Shown here: positions 25,855-34,960 of the stretch, one piece after another | Layout: the number at the start of each line of letters is the position of its first letter | Numbering within the stretch: position 1 is the first letter of the stretch | Made by a program: the position numbers and the translations under genes | The notes under the pieces: model-generated | Seen by the model: only the letters and a program-made list of their open reading frames with translations | Told to the model about the DNA's origin: nothing | Databases searched by the model: none | Assembly (NCBI GenBank): GCA_012719595.1 | Contig: JAAYAB010000009.1 | Coordinates: 1 to 37,664, forward strand | DNA length: 37,664 bases | Reading direction: 5' to 3' | Origin: Bacillota bacterium | Lineage (GTDB): Bacteria; Bacillota; DTU014

Positions 25855-28465
25855 CCCCCGTAAGGGAGCCGAGGTGCGCCAGGGCTTCGTTCCCGCCCTG
25901 CTGAGAGTCGAAGTATCCACCGACCTGATGATGAGTGGCGATGAGCTTCTAGTGACTGCGTGGTGGCAGAATGCGGGTCAGAAACCTGCCACTACACGGG
26001 GTATATGCTTCCTGGATCTCGAGTTTGGATATCAGAGGATCATGGAACACCAGCAGAAGACCCACCGCATCACCTGGGATCCGTATCCGCCTATGCACCA
26101 GTGGCAGCCGGGAGATATCTGGGCGACTACAGGTCGCTGGCGCAACCCCGGCATCTGGGGCGGCACATACCATCTCTACCTGGGCCTGTGCGATGATGAG
26201 AGAGTTCCCTTCACGCTCATCGGCAAGGACGGAGTCCCGACCCGCCGTATCCTGATCGGTGACATCGAGTCTGGATGGGGATCAGGCAGGCCTGCACTCG
26301 AGCGGACGAGAAGGCCGTGGACCGTAGAGTTCAACAGACCTGCCCCTGTCAACAACCGCAGAGCTGACCCGGCTGATGACTCGCGCATCGACGACTCCCC
26401 CATCACTATCAGCGACGGCATCGCTGTGAGGTTGAGCTCCATGCGGCCGATGGTGTTTGGAATGAGCGAAAGTGGCCACAGGAATCACGATGAGACTGGA
26501 CCACCATGGATGACGGTACGTCCAGACATGACACTTCCTGAGGTTCGATTCAGGGACAGGAAGTCTGACAGGCTGATCTACAGTTGCCAGCAGGATGTCT
26601 GTGTCGAGTATAGCAGGACTGCGTTGACGGGTAACCGCGCTTCATATACAGGAGTAGCCCATTGCTCTGGCGAGAAGATGGCTGAGTGGACACTGCATTT
26701 CGCCGTCCACGACAGGAAGCTGGAAATCACTCTGGATCAGATCAGTGAGGAAGACGGCTATGAACTCATCGAAGTGAGACTGCCTGCCTTGGCATCGGCT
26801 AGCGGCTCCGATGCCTGCATGGTGGACTTCTTCATGGGAGGCCGGCTCATACCGGTTGCGAAGTCACCCCCCATGGGGGTGGAGCATGTATACGACGTGA
26901 GAAACGCCGCGGCGGTATTCACCCCCCAGGGAACTGCCGTCGTCGAGTGCACAAACCTTGACAGCAAACTCTACCAGAGCATTCAGCAGACTGCGGATAC
27001 CAAGATGGCCGTCGTCGGCATCGGCCTCATCGCCAGGCTCAGAGCCTATGGCTGCCTGGAGTCTGTCCCGGTTCGAGGTCCCAAATCCGTGACCGTACAG
27101 CTGCTAGACGACTCGTTTGGACCACCTTCCTGGCAGGCTGCAGCGCGTGCTCTACGTGTGGGCGTCCATGGCCTAACGCCAGACATCTACAAGAGAGCCT
27201 TGGTCCGCAAGTATATGCTGCCCACAGGTCCTGCGCTCGACAGGCGGCGCCAGGCTAACCGAAGTGGCGGCCGAACCTTTAGGTCAGTTTTGGATATGAT
27301 CCGCAAAGTGCACAATCTGACCGACGGCGTGCCACAGGTGGTGTATATGGTGGGGTTTCAGTGCGAGGGGCACGACACAGGATATCCCTTTGTATTCGAG
27401 GTGAACCAGCTGGCCGGCACCTATGAGGACCTGATTGAGTGCATATCAGAGGCCAGACGGTACAACACAGTCCTCAGCATGCACGACAACTACGATGACG
27501 CCTACAAGGGCCCCTACTTCGATCCTGACATCATCGCCATGGATGAAAGGGGCCAAATGCTCAAGGGCTGGATATGGACTTCCGGCCTAAGCTACATCAT
27601 CAGTCCGGCGAAATACGTGAAGTCCGGACGCATGAAGGACAGAGTCAAGAAGACCGTGGAGATGTACAGGATTCATACATCCTATCACTTGGACGTCCTG
27701 ACATCCGAGGCGCGGAGGCCCGACTTCGATCCGGCATGGCTCGTCGATTCCGACTCCGCCCTCCAGTGCAAACATGCCATTGTCAATGAGTTCAACAAGT
27801 ATGGAATCGACATCACCAGCGAAGTCCTTTGCCATGCGTTCGTGGGGAAGGTCGGCTTTGCATACCACACGAGGGGCAGCGGGCACTCGGATCAGTCGCT
27901 CATTCCAGGGGATAGGCCGATTCCGTTGACACAGTTCATCTACCACGGCGCCATGCAGTACATGGCATCGTGCCAGAACGAGATTGAGATGCTCCGTTGT
28001 ATCGCCACCGGGGCATTGGCCAACTGGGACGAAGGCTCTGATGACATCGCGAAGCAGCTTGCCGCGTTCTACATAGTGACACTGCCGCTGGGACTCCTCT
28101 ATCGTCGAGACATGAAAGACTACACGGAGGAGGGCTCTGTGGTGCATGTCAGCTATTGCGGCGACACCCACATTGACATCGACATGGCCAACGAGGAATA
28201 CACGATAGTCGTCGACGGCAGAATCGTTGGACGGAACTGGACTACATTCGCACCCGGATTCAGAGAGGGAAGCTACCTCGCATATTCGCTGAGGGGCGGG
28301 CGTTTCTGCTACCCGGCTCCAGAAGGATGGCACGATGGCATGATGGTCCAGGCAACTACGCTGACCGCTGAGGGTGAGGGTCAGGCCCTGGAGTGTGTTA
28401 TCGCAGACGGATGCATCGTCATGAACGCCCCAGCGGGAGTACCAGTGAGGGTTGTGCCAAGCTGA
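25835..28465 (+). CDS. Large multidomain protein with C-terminal GH101-like TIM barrel
   Basis: 876 aa; Ig-like N-terminus (LLVTAWWQNAGQKPATTRGICFLDLEFGYQRIMEHQQKTHRITWDPYPPMHQWQPGD), C-terminal VLDMIRKVHNLTDGVPQVVYMVGFQCEGHDTGYPFVFEVNQL similar to ORF 3797..5113. Overlaps the upstream gene by 20 bp. Confidence 0.65.
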   Translation: MYIDETDPRKGAEVRQGFVPALLRVEVSTDLMMSGDELLVTAWWQNAGQKPATTRGICFLDLEFGYQRIMEHQQKTHRITWDPYPPMHQWQPGDIWATTGRWRNPGIWGGTYHLYLGLCDDERVPFTLIGKDGVPTRRILIGDIESGWGSGRPALERTRRPWTVEFNRPAPVNNRRADPADDSRIDDSPITISDGIAVRLSSMRPMVFGMSESGHRNHDETGPPWMTVRPDMTLPEVRFRDRKSDRLIYSCQQDVCVEYSRTALTGNRASYTGVAHCSGEKMAEWTLHFAVHDRKLEITLDQISEEDGYELIEVRLPALASASGSDACMVDFFMGGRLIPVAKSPPMGVEHVYDVRNAAAVFTPQGTAVVECTNLDSKLYQSIQQTADTKMAVVGIGLIARLRAYGCLESVPVRGPKSVTVQLLDDSFGPPSWQAAARALRVGVHGLTPDIYKRALVRKYMLPTGPALDRRRQANRSGGRTFRSVLDMIRKVHNLTDGVPQVVYMVGFQCEGHDTGYPFVFEVNQLAGTYEDLIECISEARRYNTVLSMHDNYDDAYKGPYFDPDIIAMDERGQMLKGWIWTSGLSYIISPAKYVKSGRMKDRVKKTVEMYRIHTSYHLDVLTSEARRPDFDPAWLVDSDSALQCKHAIVNEFNKYGIDITSEVLCHAFVGKVGFAYHTRGSGHSDQSLIPGDRPIPLTQFIYHGAMQYMASCQNEIEMLRCIATGALANWDEGSDDIAKQLAAFYIVTLPLGLLYRRDMKDYTEEGSVVHVSYCGDTHIDIDMANEEYTIVVDGRIVGRNWTTFAPGFREGSYLAYSLRGGRFCYPAPEGWHDGMMVQATTLTAEGEGQALECVIADGCIVMNAPAGVPVRVVPS

Positions 28466-28674
28466 AGCCTGACTGCCCAGTGGGTGGAAAAGCTGAACGC
28501 CGCCTGATTTCTTTCATCTAGCGACAGCAAAAACGCTAGCGGAGGAGTCGGCATGGCGCCTTTATTGCACCGGTCAGCTTCTCTCAACGGCATATCCGTG
28601 CTACGAAAACGCAGCTGATCTTGGCATGGCAGCTCAGTAACAGCCGCGAGGAGATCAAGAATCTGTTTTTCACA

Positions 28675-28730
28675 CTTTCATAGCATATACGAAAGTTTAT
28701 CTTCCATTCTGACACATCCAGTGTTATAAT
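28675..28730 (+). promoter_or_regulatory. Putative promoter (extended -10) with upstream inverted repeat
   Basis: TTCCAT (28702-28707), 17-nt spacer, TATAAT (28725-28730) with TG at -15/-14; inverted repeat CTTTC-N11-GAAAG at 28675-28695 just upstream of the -35. Confidence 0.6.
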
Positions 28731-28748
28731 ACAGAGACGGAAGGCAAG

Positions 28749-29363
28749 GTGACGGAATTGACCGACGAAGAGATCATCAAGTCGATCGAATCTGTTTGGG
28801 AACTAGAGTCCCGAGCGATAGCGAGTCTTGCGGACAGCATGGACAGGCGAGTATTGGTCACCCTCGTGAAGACATTTGCTTCGCTAGGCTCAAATCGGCT
28901 TTTCACCACAGGCTCAGGCACGTCGGCCGCAGCTGCCAGGAAGATCGCTCACACCCTCTCCTGCGTCGGAATACCGACGTCATTCATAGTGCCATCCGAT
29001 GCGGTCCATGGAGCGCTCGGTGTTCTTCGAGAAGGCGATATGGTGATAGTGCTGTCAAAGGGTGGCGGCACTCCTGATGTAGTTCAAATGATCCCGAGCG
29101 TCAAAGGAAAGAAGGCGAGGATCATTGGCGTTACCGAGAACAGAGACTCAGTCCTGGCTCGATCCTCCGATATTCTGGTTGAAGTAAGGGTTGACAGAGA
29201 GGCGTGTCCCTTCAACATGCTCGCCACAGCCAGCACCATGGCTGTGACAGCGGTCTTTGACGCAGTAGCATCAACGCTGATCACATATACAGGCTACACC
29301 AAGGAGGACTTCGCAGTCATCCATCCATCAGGCGCTGTCGGTGAGAGACTGCTGGGAAAATGA
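28749..29363 (+). CDS. SIS domain sugar-phosphate isomerase-like protein
   Basis: 204 aa, GTG start; LFTTGSGTSAAAARKIAHTLSCVGIPTSFIVPSDAVHGALGVLREGDMVIVLSKGGGTPDV and C-terminal AVIHPSGAVGERL as in KdsD/GutQ-type SIS proteins. Confidence 0.9.
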   Translation: MTELTDEEIIKSIESVWELESRAIASLADSMDRRVLVTLVKTFASLGSNRLFTTGSGTSAAAARKIAHTLSCVGIPTSFIVPSDAVHGALGVLREGDMVIVLSKGGGTPDVVQMIPSVKGKKARIIGVTENRDSVLARSSDILVEVRVDREACPFNMLATASTMAVTAVFDAVASTLITYTGYTKEDFAVIHPSGAVGERLLGK

Positions 29364-29385
29364 GAAGAAGGAACGGGTTAGTTTC

Positions 29386-30423
29386 ATGAGAGCTTCGGTA
29401 CTCGTGGGACCCAGACAGCTTGAGCTGAGAGAGATCGATACACCAACGACCCCGATAGACGGCATTTTGGTTAGGGTCATGGCCTGTGGTATCTGCGGGT
29501 CTGACATCAGAAGCTTCGAGTCAGGGCTTCGCGGTGACATATCAGAACAGGTCATGGGACATGAGATAGCCGGAACTGTCGAGGATGTTGGCCCGCAAGC
29601 AGAGGGCTTCAAGCGAGGCGACAAGGTAGCCATAGCTCCTGACGTCTGCTGTGGTGAATGCTTCTACTGCAAAAAGGGATGGGTCAATCTGTGTGACAAT
29701 CACAGGATGATCGGAACTCATTGGCCCGGTGGATTTGCCCAGTTTCTCAGCGTTGACGGCTACATGCTGAAGCATGGAATGGTTCATCACATGCCTGATG
29801 AACTCAGTTTTGTTGATGCCACAATGTCAGAACCGGCATCATCTGTTTTGGCCTGTCAGGAGAACATCAATGTGAGCTTAGGCGATACTGTGGCTATCAT
29901 CGGTGATGGCCCCATAGGCTGCCTTCACATTGAAGTAGCTAGAGCCAGAGGTGCATCCCGAGTCTTCATGTCTGGCCTTCATCGGCTAGATTTTGCAGAG
30001 GAGTTTCACCCCGATCTCCTGGTCGATGCAGGAAGTCAAGATCCAGTGAGAGAGATCTTGAATGCCACAAAAGGCCTAGGTGTTGATCATTGCATCGTAG
30101 CGACACCCGTAGCCGACACTCAGCGACAGGGTGTTGAAATCGTCAGAAAACGAGGAACGGTTGTTCTCTTCGGTGGGTTACCCAGGACTGATCCAATGAC
30201 AACTCTCAATGGCAACAAGATCCACTATGAAGAGATCAGGGTTGTTGGAGCCTTCTCATACCAGGCGCGGCACCATCGCCTGGCGCTCGACCTGATCAGG
30301 AGCAAAAAGATCAGTGCGTCCAAATACGTCACCAGGGTAGTGTCACTGACAGAGATTGAGGAAGGCATCCGTATGGCACAGCAGGGTGATGCGATGAAGG
30401 TAGTGGTGGATCCTTGGAGGTAA
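29386..30423 (+). CDS. Zinc-dependent medium-chain alcohol/polyol dehydrogenase
   Basis: ATG 29386: VMACGICGSDIRSFESG, GHEIAGTVEDVG, CGECFYCKKGWVNLCDN, AIIGDGPIGCLHIEVARARGA. Confidence 0.9.
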   Translation: MRASVLVGPRQLELREIDTPTTPIDGILVRVMACGICGSDIRSFESGLRGDISEQVMGHEIAGTVEDVGPQAEGFKRGDKVAIAPDVCCGECFYCKKGWVNLCDNHRMIGTHWPGGFAQFLSVDGYMLKHGMVHHMPDELSFVDATMSEPASSVLACQENINVSLGDTVAIIGDGPIGCLHIEVARARGASRVFMSGLHRLDFAEEFHPDLLVDAGSQDPVREILNATKGLGVDHCIVATPVADTQRQGVEIVRKRGTVVLFGGLPRTDPMTTLNGNKIHYEEIRVVGAFSYQARHHRLALDLIRSKKISASKYVTRVVSLTEIEEGIRMAQQGDAMKVVVDPWR

Positions 30424-30459
30424 CCCTGTGCCAGCTGAACTCGGACAGACAGGGAGCGG

Positions 30460-31752
30460 TTGGACGTGTATGCAATAGATGAGAAGCTGGAAGAGCTCGA
30501 GTCGGCCGGAACTCCAATACAGATCGGTCTAGTCGGTGTTGGACAGATGGGCAAGGACATCATTGCCCAAGTGGTCGGCATGCGCGGCATCGAGATCGCT
30601 GTGGCCGTTGATCTCACTACAGATAGAGTAGCAGAAGGGTTTCAGCTGTCGGGCGGAGACGTAGATATCATTTGTACTGATGACGTCAGCGAAGCAGACA
30701 AAGCGCTTAGAGCTGGCAAAAAAGTCGCCAGCACCAACTACAGAGTCGCCACTCGTTGTGAGAATATTCAGGTCGTAATAGATGCTACAGGGTCTCCAGA
30801 GATGGGCGCAAGAATCTCGCTCGACGCAATCAACAACAAGAAGCACATTGTAATGATGAACGTCGAATGCGACGTCACCATTGGGCCTATTCTACGCCAG
30901 CTCGCCGACAATGCAGGCGTTGTATACTCTCTCTCGGCCGGTGACGAGCCAGGATCGATAATGGAAATCTACAGATTCGCAAAGGCCCTGGGGTTTGAGA
31001 TAGTAGCCGCTGGAAAGGGCAAGAACAACCCGCTCGACAGCTACGCTACTCCAGATCAGTGGCAGGAACGAGCTCGCGCCAGGAACATGAATCCTCAGAT
31101 GCTGGTGGAGTTTGTCGATGGTTCGAAGACCATGGTCGAGATGGCGGCAGTGTCAAACGCTACAGGTCTCGTGCCCGAAGTCAGAGGCATGCACGGTCCA
31201 AAATGTGTGGTCGAAGATCTGACCAAGGTCTTTTGCCCGAGGAGCCAGGGAGGCATCCTGGGGAGGACCGGCGTTGTCGACTACGCTATAGGCGACATAC
31301 ACCCGGGAGTATTCGTGATAGTAACCACAGATAACCGAAGAATCATCGAGGGGCTTGTCCAACGAGACATGGGCAATGGCCCGAACTACTTGCTCTATCG
31401 CCCTTACCATCTCTGCAGCATCGAGACTCCACTCACGGCAGCGCAGGCCGTGATATATGGGGAGCCCACCATGAAACCGAGGAAGCGACTCACTTCGGAA
31501 TGTATAGCTGTGGCAAAGACAGATCTCAAAGCCGGTACGGTGCTCGATGGCATAGGCGGGTACTGCTACCGCGGCAGTATAGACCTGCACGAAACCGCGA
31601 AGAAAGAACGGTTCCTTCCTTTAGGTCTGGCGAAGGGTGCCAAGCTCAAGACGGATGTTGCGATCGATCAAGTAATCACCTATGATATGGTTGACCTACC
31701 TGAATCAGTACTGCTGCAGCTGCGCAGGATCCAAGACACGCTCATGTCATAA
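30460..31752 (+). CDS. NAD(P)-binding oxidoreductase (homoserine-dehydrogenase-like N-terminus) with C-terminal SAF domain
   Basis: 430 aa, TTG start; IQIGLVGVGQMGKDIIAQVVGMRGIEIAVAVD (Rossmann fold), ...MMNVECDVTIGPIL, C-terminal ECIAVAKTDLKAGTVLDGIGGYCYRGSI SAF-like region. Confidence 0.8.
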   Translation: MDVYAIDEKLEELESAGTPIQIGLVGVGQMGKDIIAQVVGMRGIEIAVAVDLTTDRVAEGFQLSGGDVDIICTDDVSEADKALRAGKKVASTNYRVATRCENIQVVIDATGSPEMGARISLDAINNKKHIVMMNVECDVTIGPILRQLADNAGVVYSLSAGDEPGSIMEIYRFAKALGFEIVAAGKGKNNPLDSYATPDQWQERARARNMNPQMLVEFVDGSKTMVEMAAVSNATGLVPEVRGMHGPKCVVEDLTKVFCPRSQGGILGRTGVVDYAIGDIHPGVFVIVTTDNRRIIEGLVQRDMGNGPNYLLYRPYHLCSIETPLTAAQAVIYGEPTMKPRKRLTSECIAVAKTDLKAGTVLDGIGGYCYRGSIDLHETAKKERFLPLGLAKGAKLKTDVAIDQVITYDMVDLPESVLLQLRRIQDTLMS

Positions 31753-31787
31753 TGCGGATGCCATAGTGCTAGAGGAGGGATCTGGGC

Positions 31788-33290
31788 ACGTTCATTGGGC
31801 TTGACGTAGGAACCACGAACTGCAAGGCAGTGGTGATAAACGAAGAGGGACGTCCAGTCGGGCAGGCATCACAGGAATACTCCATATCTCACCCCAAGAC
31901 CGGGTGGGCGGAACAGGATGCCCTAGAGGTTTGGCAGACCGTCAAAGAAGTGATCAAGAACGCTGTCTCTGCTTCTGGCGTCACCGAAGTCGACGCAATA
32001 AGCCTTTCCGTTCAGGGCGACGCAGTAGTGGCTGTGGACAGACGCCTGAACCCTCTCAGGCCGTTCATCCTGGGCATGGACTATCGCTCGAAGCCTCAGT
32101 CTGACCGATGTGCAGAGGTCTTCGGCGGAGAAAACCTGTTTCGGGTTACGGGCATGCCCCCTCACCCCCTCAATTCGCTGACCAAAATCCTATGGATAAA
32201 GGAACAAGAGCCTGAGATATATGAAGCAGCTTGGAAGTTCATGACCTATGCTGATTACATCCTGGCCAAGCTGGGAGCCGACCCAGTGATCGACTACACC
32301 ATGGCATCCAGGACCATGGCCTTTGATCTGGCGAATAGGTCATGGTCCGATCAGATCCTGGGCAAACTCGACATATCCAAAGACCTGCTCTCATCTGCTG
32401 TTCCCTCAGGTCAGGTCGTAGGGAAGCTTCTGGACAGCCTGCGCGACGAGTTCCATATCGCGTCAGACGTGGCATTGGTGACAGGAGGTCACGACCAGAC
32501 CTGCGCTGCTTTGGGTGCCGGCGTAATAGGCGAGCGAATCGGAGTGGATTCCACCGGCACAGCTGAGGTGCTCTCCACCGCGTTTGCGGAGCCAAGACTT
32601 GGCGAGGAGATGTACCGCTGGTTCTACCCATGCTACATCTACGTGGATTCCGACCTGTACTTCACCTTTGCACTCAATCACACAGGGGGAATCGTGCTCC
32701 AGTGGTATAGGGACGAATTCTGCGAAGTAGAAAAGAAGAGGGCAAGCGAGCTAAACATCAGTGCATATGACCTCATTGTGTCACAGATGCCGAAAACCCC
32801 AACGAAGCTCTTCTTCTTCCCTCACCTAAATGGAACCGGAACGCCTACCTGTGACCTGAATGCGAGGGGATCCGTACTAGGCCTCTCGCTTGAGACCACC
32901 AAAGGCGAGTTGGCGAAAGCCATACTGGAAGGTCTCACCTTCGAACTGCGTCTCAATCTGGACTATCTGAGTCGTGCTAAGATCGAGATCGATGAGATTG
33001 TGGCTGTAGGAGGAGGCTCCAGGTCAGAGGAATGGCTGAAATTGAAAGCGAATATCACCGGCAGGCCCATCAAGACTCTCAAGAACAAAGAAGCCGCCTG
33101 TTTCGGTGCAGCCATGTTGGCCGCAGTTGGCTCCGGGTACTATAGCGAACTGCGCCAAGCAGTCTCTGAGTGTGTTCAGTACGAGAGAACTCACGAGCCC
33201 ACACAGCACGTTCTGGACATGTATAACGAGAAATACTCCATCTACAGAAAGCTCTATGACGAATCGCGAGCGATTACGGCTCAGATCTAG
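31788..33290 (+). CDS. FGGY family carbohydrate kinase, apparent ACG start codon
   Basis: From 31788: (M)FIGLDVGTTNCKAVVINEEG...; GHDQTCAALGAGVIGERIGVDSTGTAE; VAVGGGSRSEEWLKLKANITGRPI. SD AGGAGGG at 31773-31779. In-frame TAG at 31770 and no ATG/GTG/TTG before the ATP-binding motif. Confidence 0.85.
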   Translation, partial: TFIGLDVGTTNCKAVVINEEGRPVGQASQEYSISHPKTGWAEQDALEVWQTVKEVIKNAVSASGVTEVDAISLSVQGDAVVAVDRRLNPLRPFILGMDYRSKPQSDRCAEVFGGENLFRVTGMPPHPLNSLTKILWIKEQEPEIYEAAWKFMTYADYILAKLGADPVIDYTMASRTMAFDLANRSWSDQILGKLDISKDLLSSAVPSGQVVGKLLDSLRDEFHIASDVALVTGGHDQTCAALGAGVIGERIGVDSTGTAEVLSTAFAEPRLGEEMYRWFYPCYIYVDSDLYFTFALNHTGGIVLQWYRDEFCEVEKKRASELNISAYDLIVSQMPKTPTKLFFFPHLNGTGTPTCDLNARGSVLGLSLETTKGELAKAILEGLTFELRLNLDYLSRAKIEIDEIVAVGGGSRSEEWLKLKANITGRPIKTLKNKEAACFGAAMLAAVGSGYYSELRQAVSECVQYERTHEPTQHVLDMYNEKYSIYRKLYDESRAITAQI

Positions 33291-33390
33291 CGTTGATCGG
33301 TTGTCGTCGACGTGCGACCATCAGCCGAGTGAGCAGCATGAAAGCTCCGGCTGGGATCGAAGCCGTGTTTAGCGGCCTGGAGGGATCTCG

Positions 33391-34278
33391 ATGTCTGAAG
33401 TCGATAGGAGTGGGAACAGCAACCCAAACTGGCTGGTCAGGCTGAAGGCAGTGTACAACTCACTGAAGTCGGCAGAGAAAAGGGCAGCCGACCTGCTGCT
33501 TCAAGACCCTGCTGCGTCAACTCGGATGACCATCACGGAGATAGCTGACGCTTCTAACGTCAGTGAGGCCACGTTTGTCAGACTGGCCAAGAGGATCGGC
33601 TACAAGGGGTACCGTGAGCTCAAAGCCGAGATGCGATCTGCTCCGCCCATGGAGGAGACGAGCCTGTATCCTAACATTTCTCCAGAGGATACCTACGCTG
33701 ATCTGCTTGCCAAGGTCACCCTCTCGTCAGTGAAGACCCTGCAAGATACACTGAATGTTGTGGACATCGGCCAGTTTGAGAAGGCCATCAAGGCATTGTC
33801 CAAAGCGAAGAGGATTGCCTTCTACGCACTTGGCGATGCATCGGCGGTCGCGCTTACCGGACACTACAAACTCCAGCGGATAGGCTGGCAGTCCAGCTTC
33901 TTTTCAGATCCTGACCTGGCGCTCATAACGGCATCACACCTAGAGCCCGGAGACGTAGGGATCGGCATATCATACTCAGGACGAACAGCGAGCGTTATTC
34001 ATGCAATTAAGCGCACCAGGGAGATGGGTGCCACCACAATAGGGATCACGAACTTCCCTCTCTCCCCTCTCGCCAAGATCTGTGACATCGTGCTGCTGAC
34101 AGCCGCATTTGCGGATCCAATGGAGTTTCGCTCTGTCGAGGGAGACGTCCTTGCTCGCCGTATAGCGCAGCTGTGCATATTGGAGGCACTCTATGTAGCG
34201 CTTCTGGTAAAGGAAAGACCTTCCCTGAAGGCTGCAGTCCGCCACGCAGATGAGGCGCTTCATATCAACAAGGTGTGA
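33391..34278 (+). CDS. RpiR (MurR/RpiR) family transcriptional regulator, HTH + SIS
   Basis: 295 aa; LKSAEKRAADLLLQDPAASTRMTITEIADASNVSEATFVRLAKRIGYKGYRELKAEM, then a SIS domain (GIGISYSGRTASVIHAIKRTREMGATTIGITNFPLSPLAKICD). Confidence 0.93.
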   Translation: MSEVDRSGNSNPNWLVRLKAVYNSLKSAEKRAADLLLQDPAASTRMTITEIADASNVSEATFVRLAKRIGYKGYRELKAEMRSAPPMEETSLYPNISPEDTYADLLAKVTLSSVKTLQDTLNVVDIGQFEKAIKALSKAKRIAFYALGDASAVALTGHYKLQRIGWQSSFFSDPDLALITASHLEPGDVGIGISYSGRTASVIHAIKRTREMGATTIGITNFPLSPLAKICDIVLLTAAFADPMEFRSVEGDVLARRIAQLCILEALYVALLVKERPSLKAAVRHADEALHINKV

Positions 34279-34384
34279 AAATCTGACGTGTTTCATTATG
34301 GCGCATATGCCGTGTGTCTCACGACGTCTGTTGGTCATCTCAAGAACCGTCTGTTCGAAGGAACACATCGATGGAATCTGCCGA

Positions 34385-34614
34385 TCACTCTTTCATTGCA
34401 AAATCGTAGGCTTCTCTGATCCAGTTCATGAGCTCCGTATCAGCTTCGCTACGATTTTGGGCAATGAGATGGTGTATCCGGCGGTAGAGATCTGTGACTT
34501 TTGAATCCTTATCTGAACATCAGGATATTCGGCTAGGACTCTTTCCGCGAACGTATTGTACAATGGCAATGCCTGCGGCACTTTATCAAAAAAGGAGCTC
34601 GTGTCAATATCCAT
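34385..34614 (-). pseudogene. DUF5655-like gene with internal deletion and frameshift
   Basis: Frame A: MDIDTSSFFDKVPQALPLYNTFAERVLAEYPDVQIRIQKSQIS. Frame B continues as YRRIHHLIAQNRSEADTELMNWIREAYDFAMKE*. The two halves match the ends of DUF5655-like proteins, with the middle missing. Confidence 0.6.
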
Positions 34615-34960
34615 CTATGTTAGTGGCCACGATAGAATGGACATAGGGGGATCCTCAACTGGCCATTGACAATCTGACTTCACCACCGATGAATCAATAC
34701 GTCGAACTGCTTGATCTTCCTACAAACATAAGTTCATCTTTCCACCCAGCATAAAGCAGCTCCCACCCTTGGCCCGGAACGCCCACCTGGTCTGCGTGTC
34801 GAATACGCTGCTCCCAATCTCATCGAGGTATGGAGGAGTGTCAGCCGACTCATAGAAACAAGAACTCCGTTGGCCGGGCTGCGCCCTGTTGATCCAGCTG
34901 CGTCCCGTCCCACATCAAACGCCACCACAACAACGCCACTCCAACCGAGGTGCACATCCC

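Noticed and set aside
27587-28333. 248-aa - strand ORF opposite the second GH101-like gene
   Set aside because: Shadow ORF; the + strand frame carries conserved barrel motifs shared with ORF 3797.
28518-28539. CTAGCG-N10-CGCTAG inverted repeat after the second GH101-like gene
   Set aside because: Perfect but short arms with no T-tract; could be a weak terminator or chance, so not called as a feature.
30460-31752. Naming the SAF oxidoreductase as a flagellar FlgA or homoserine dehydrogenase
   Set aside because: SAF and Rossmann similarity alone do not support either function; the context is sugar catabolism.
34276-34295. TGAAA-N10-TTTCA inverted repeat at the RpiR gene stop codon
   Set aside because: Short arms, A/T-type sequence, and opposite polarity to the CTTTC-N11-GAAAG element; too weak to call an operator.
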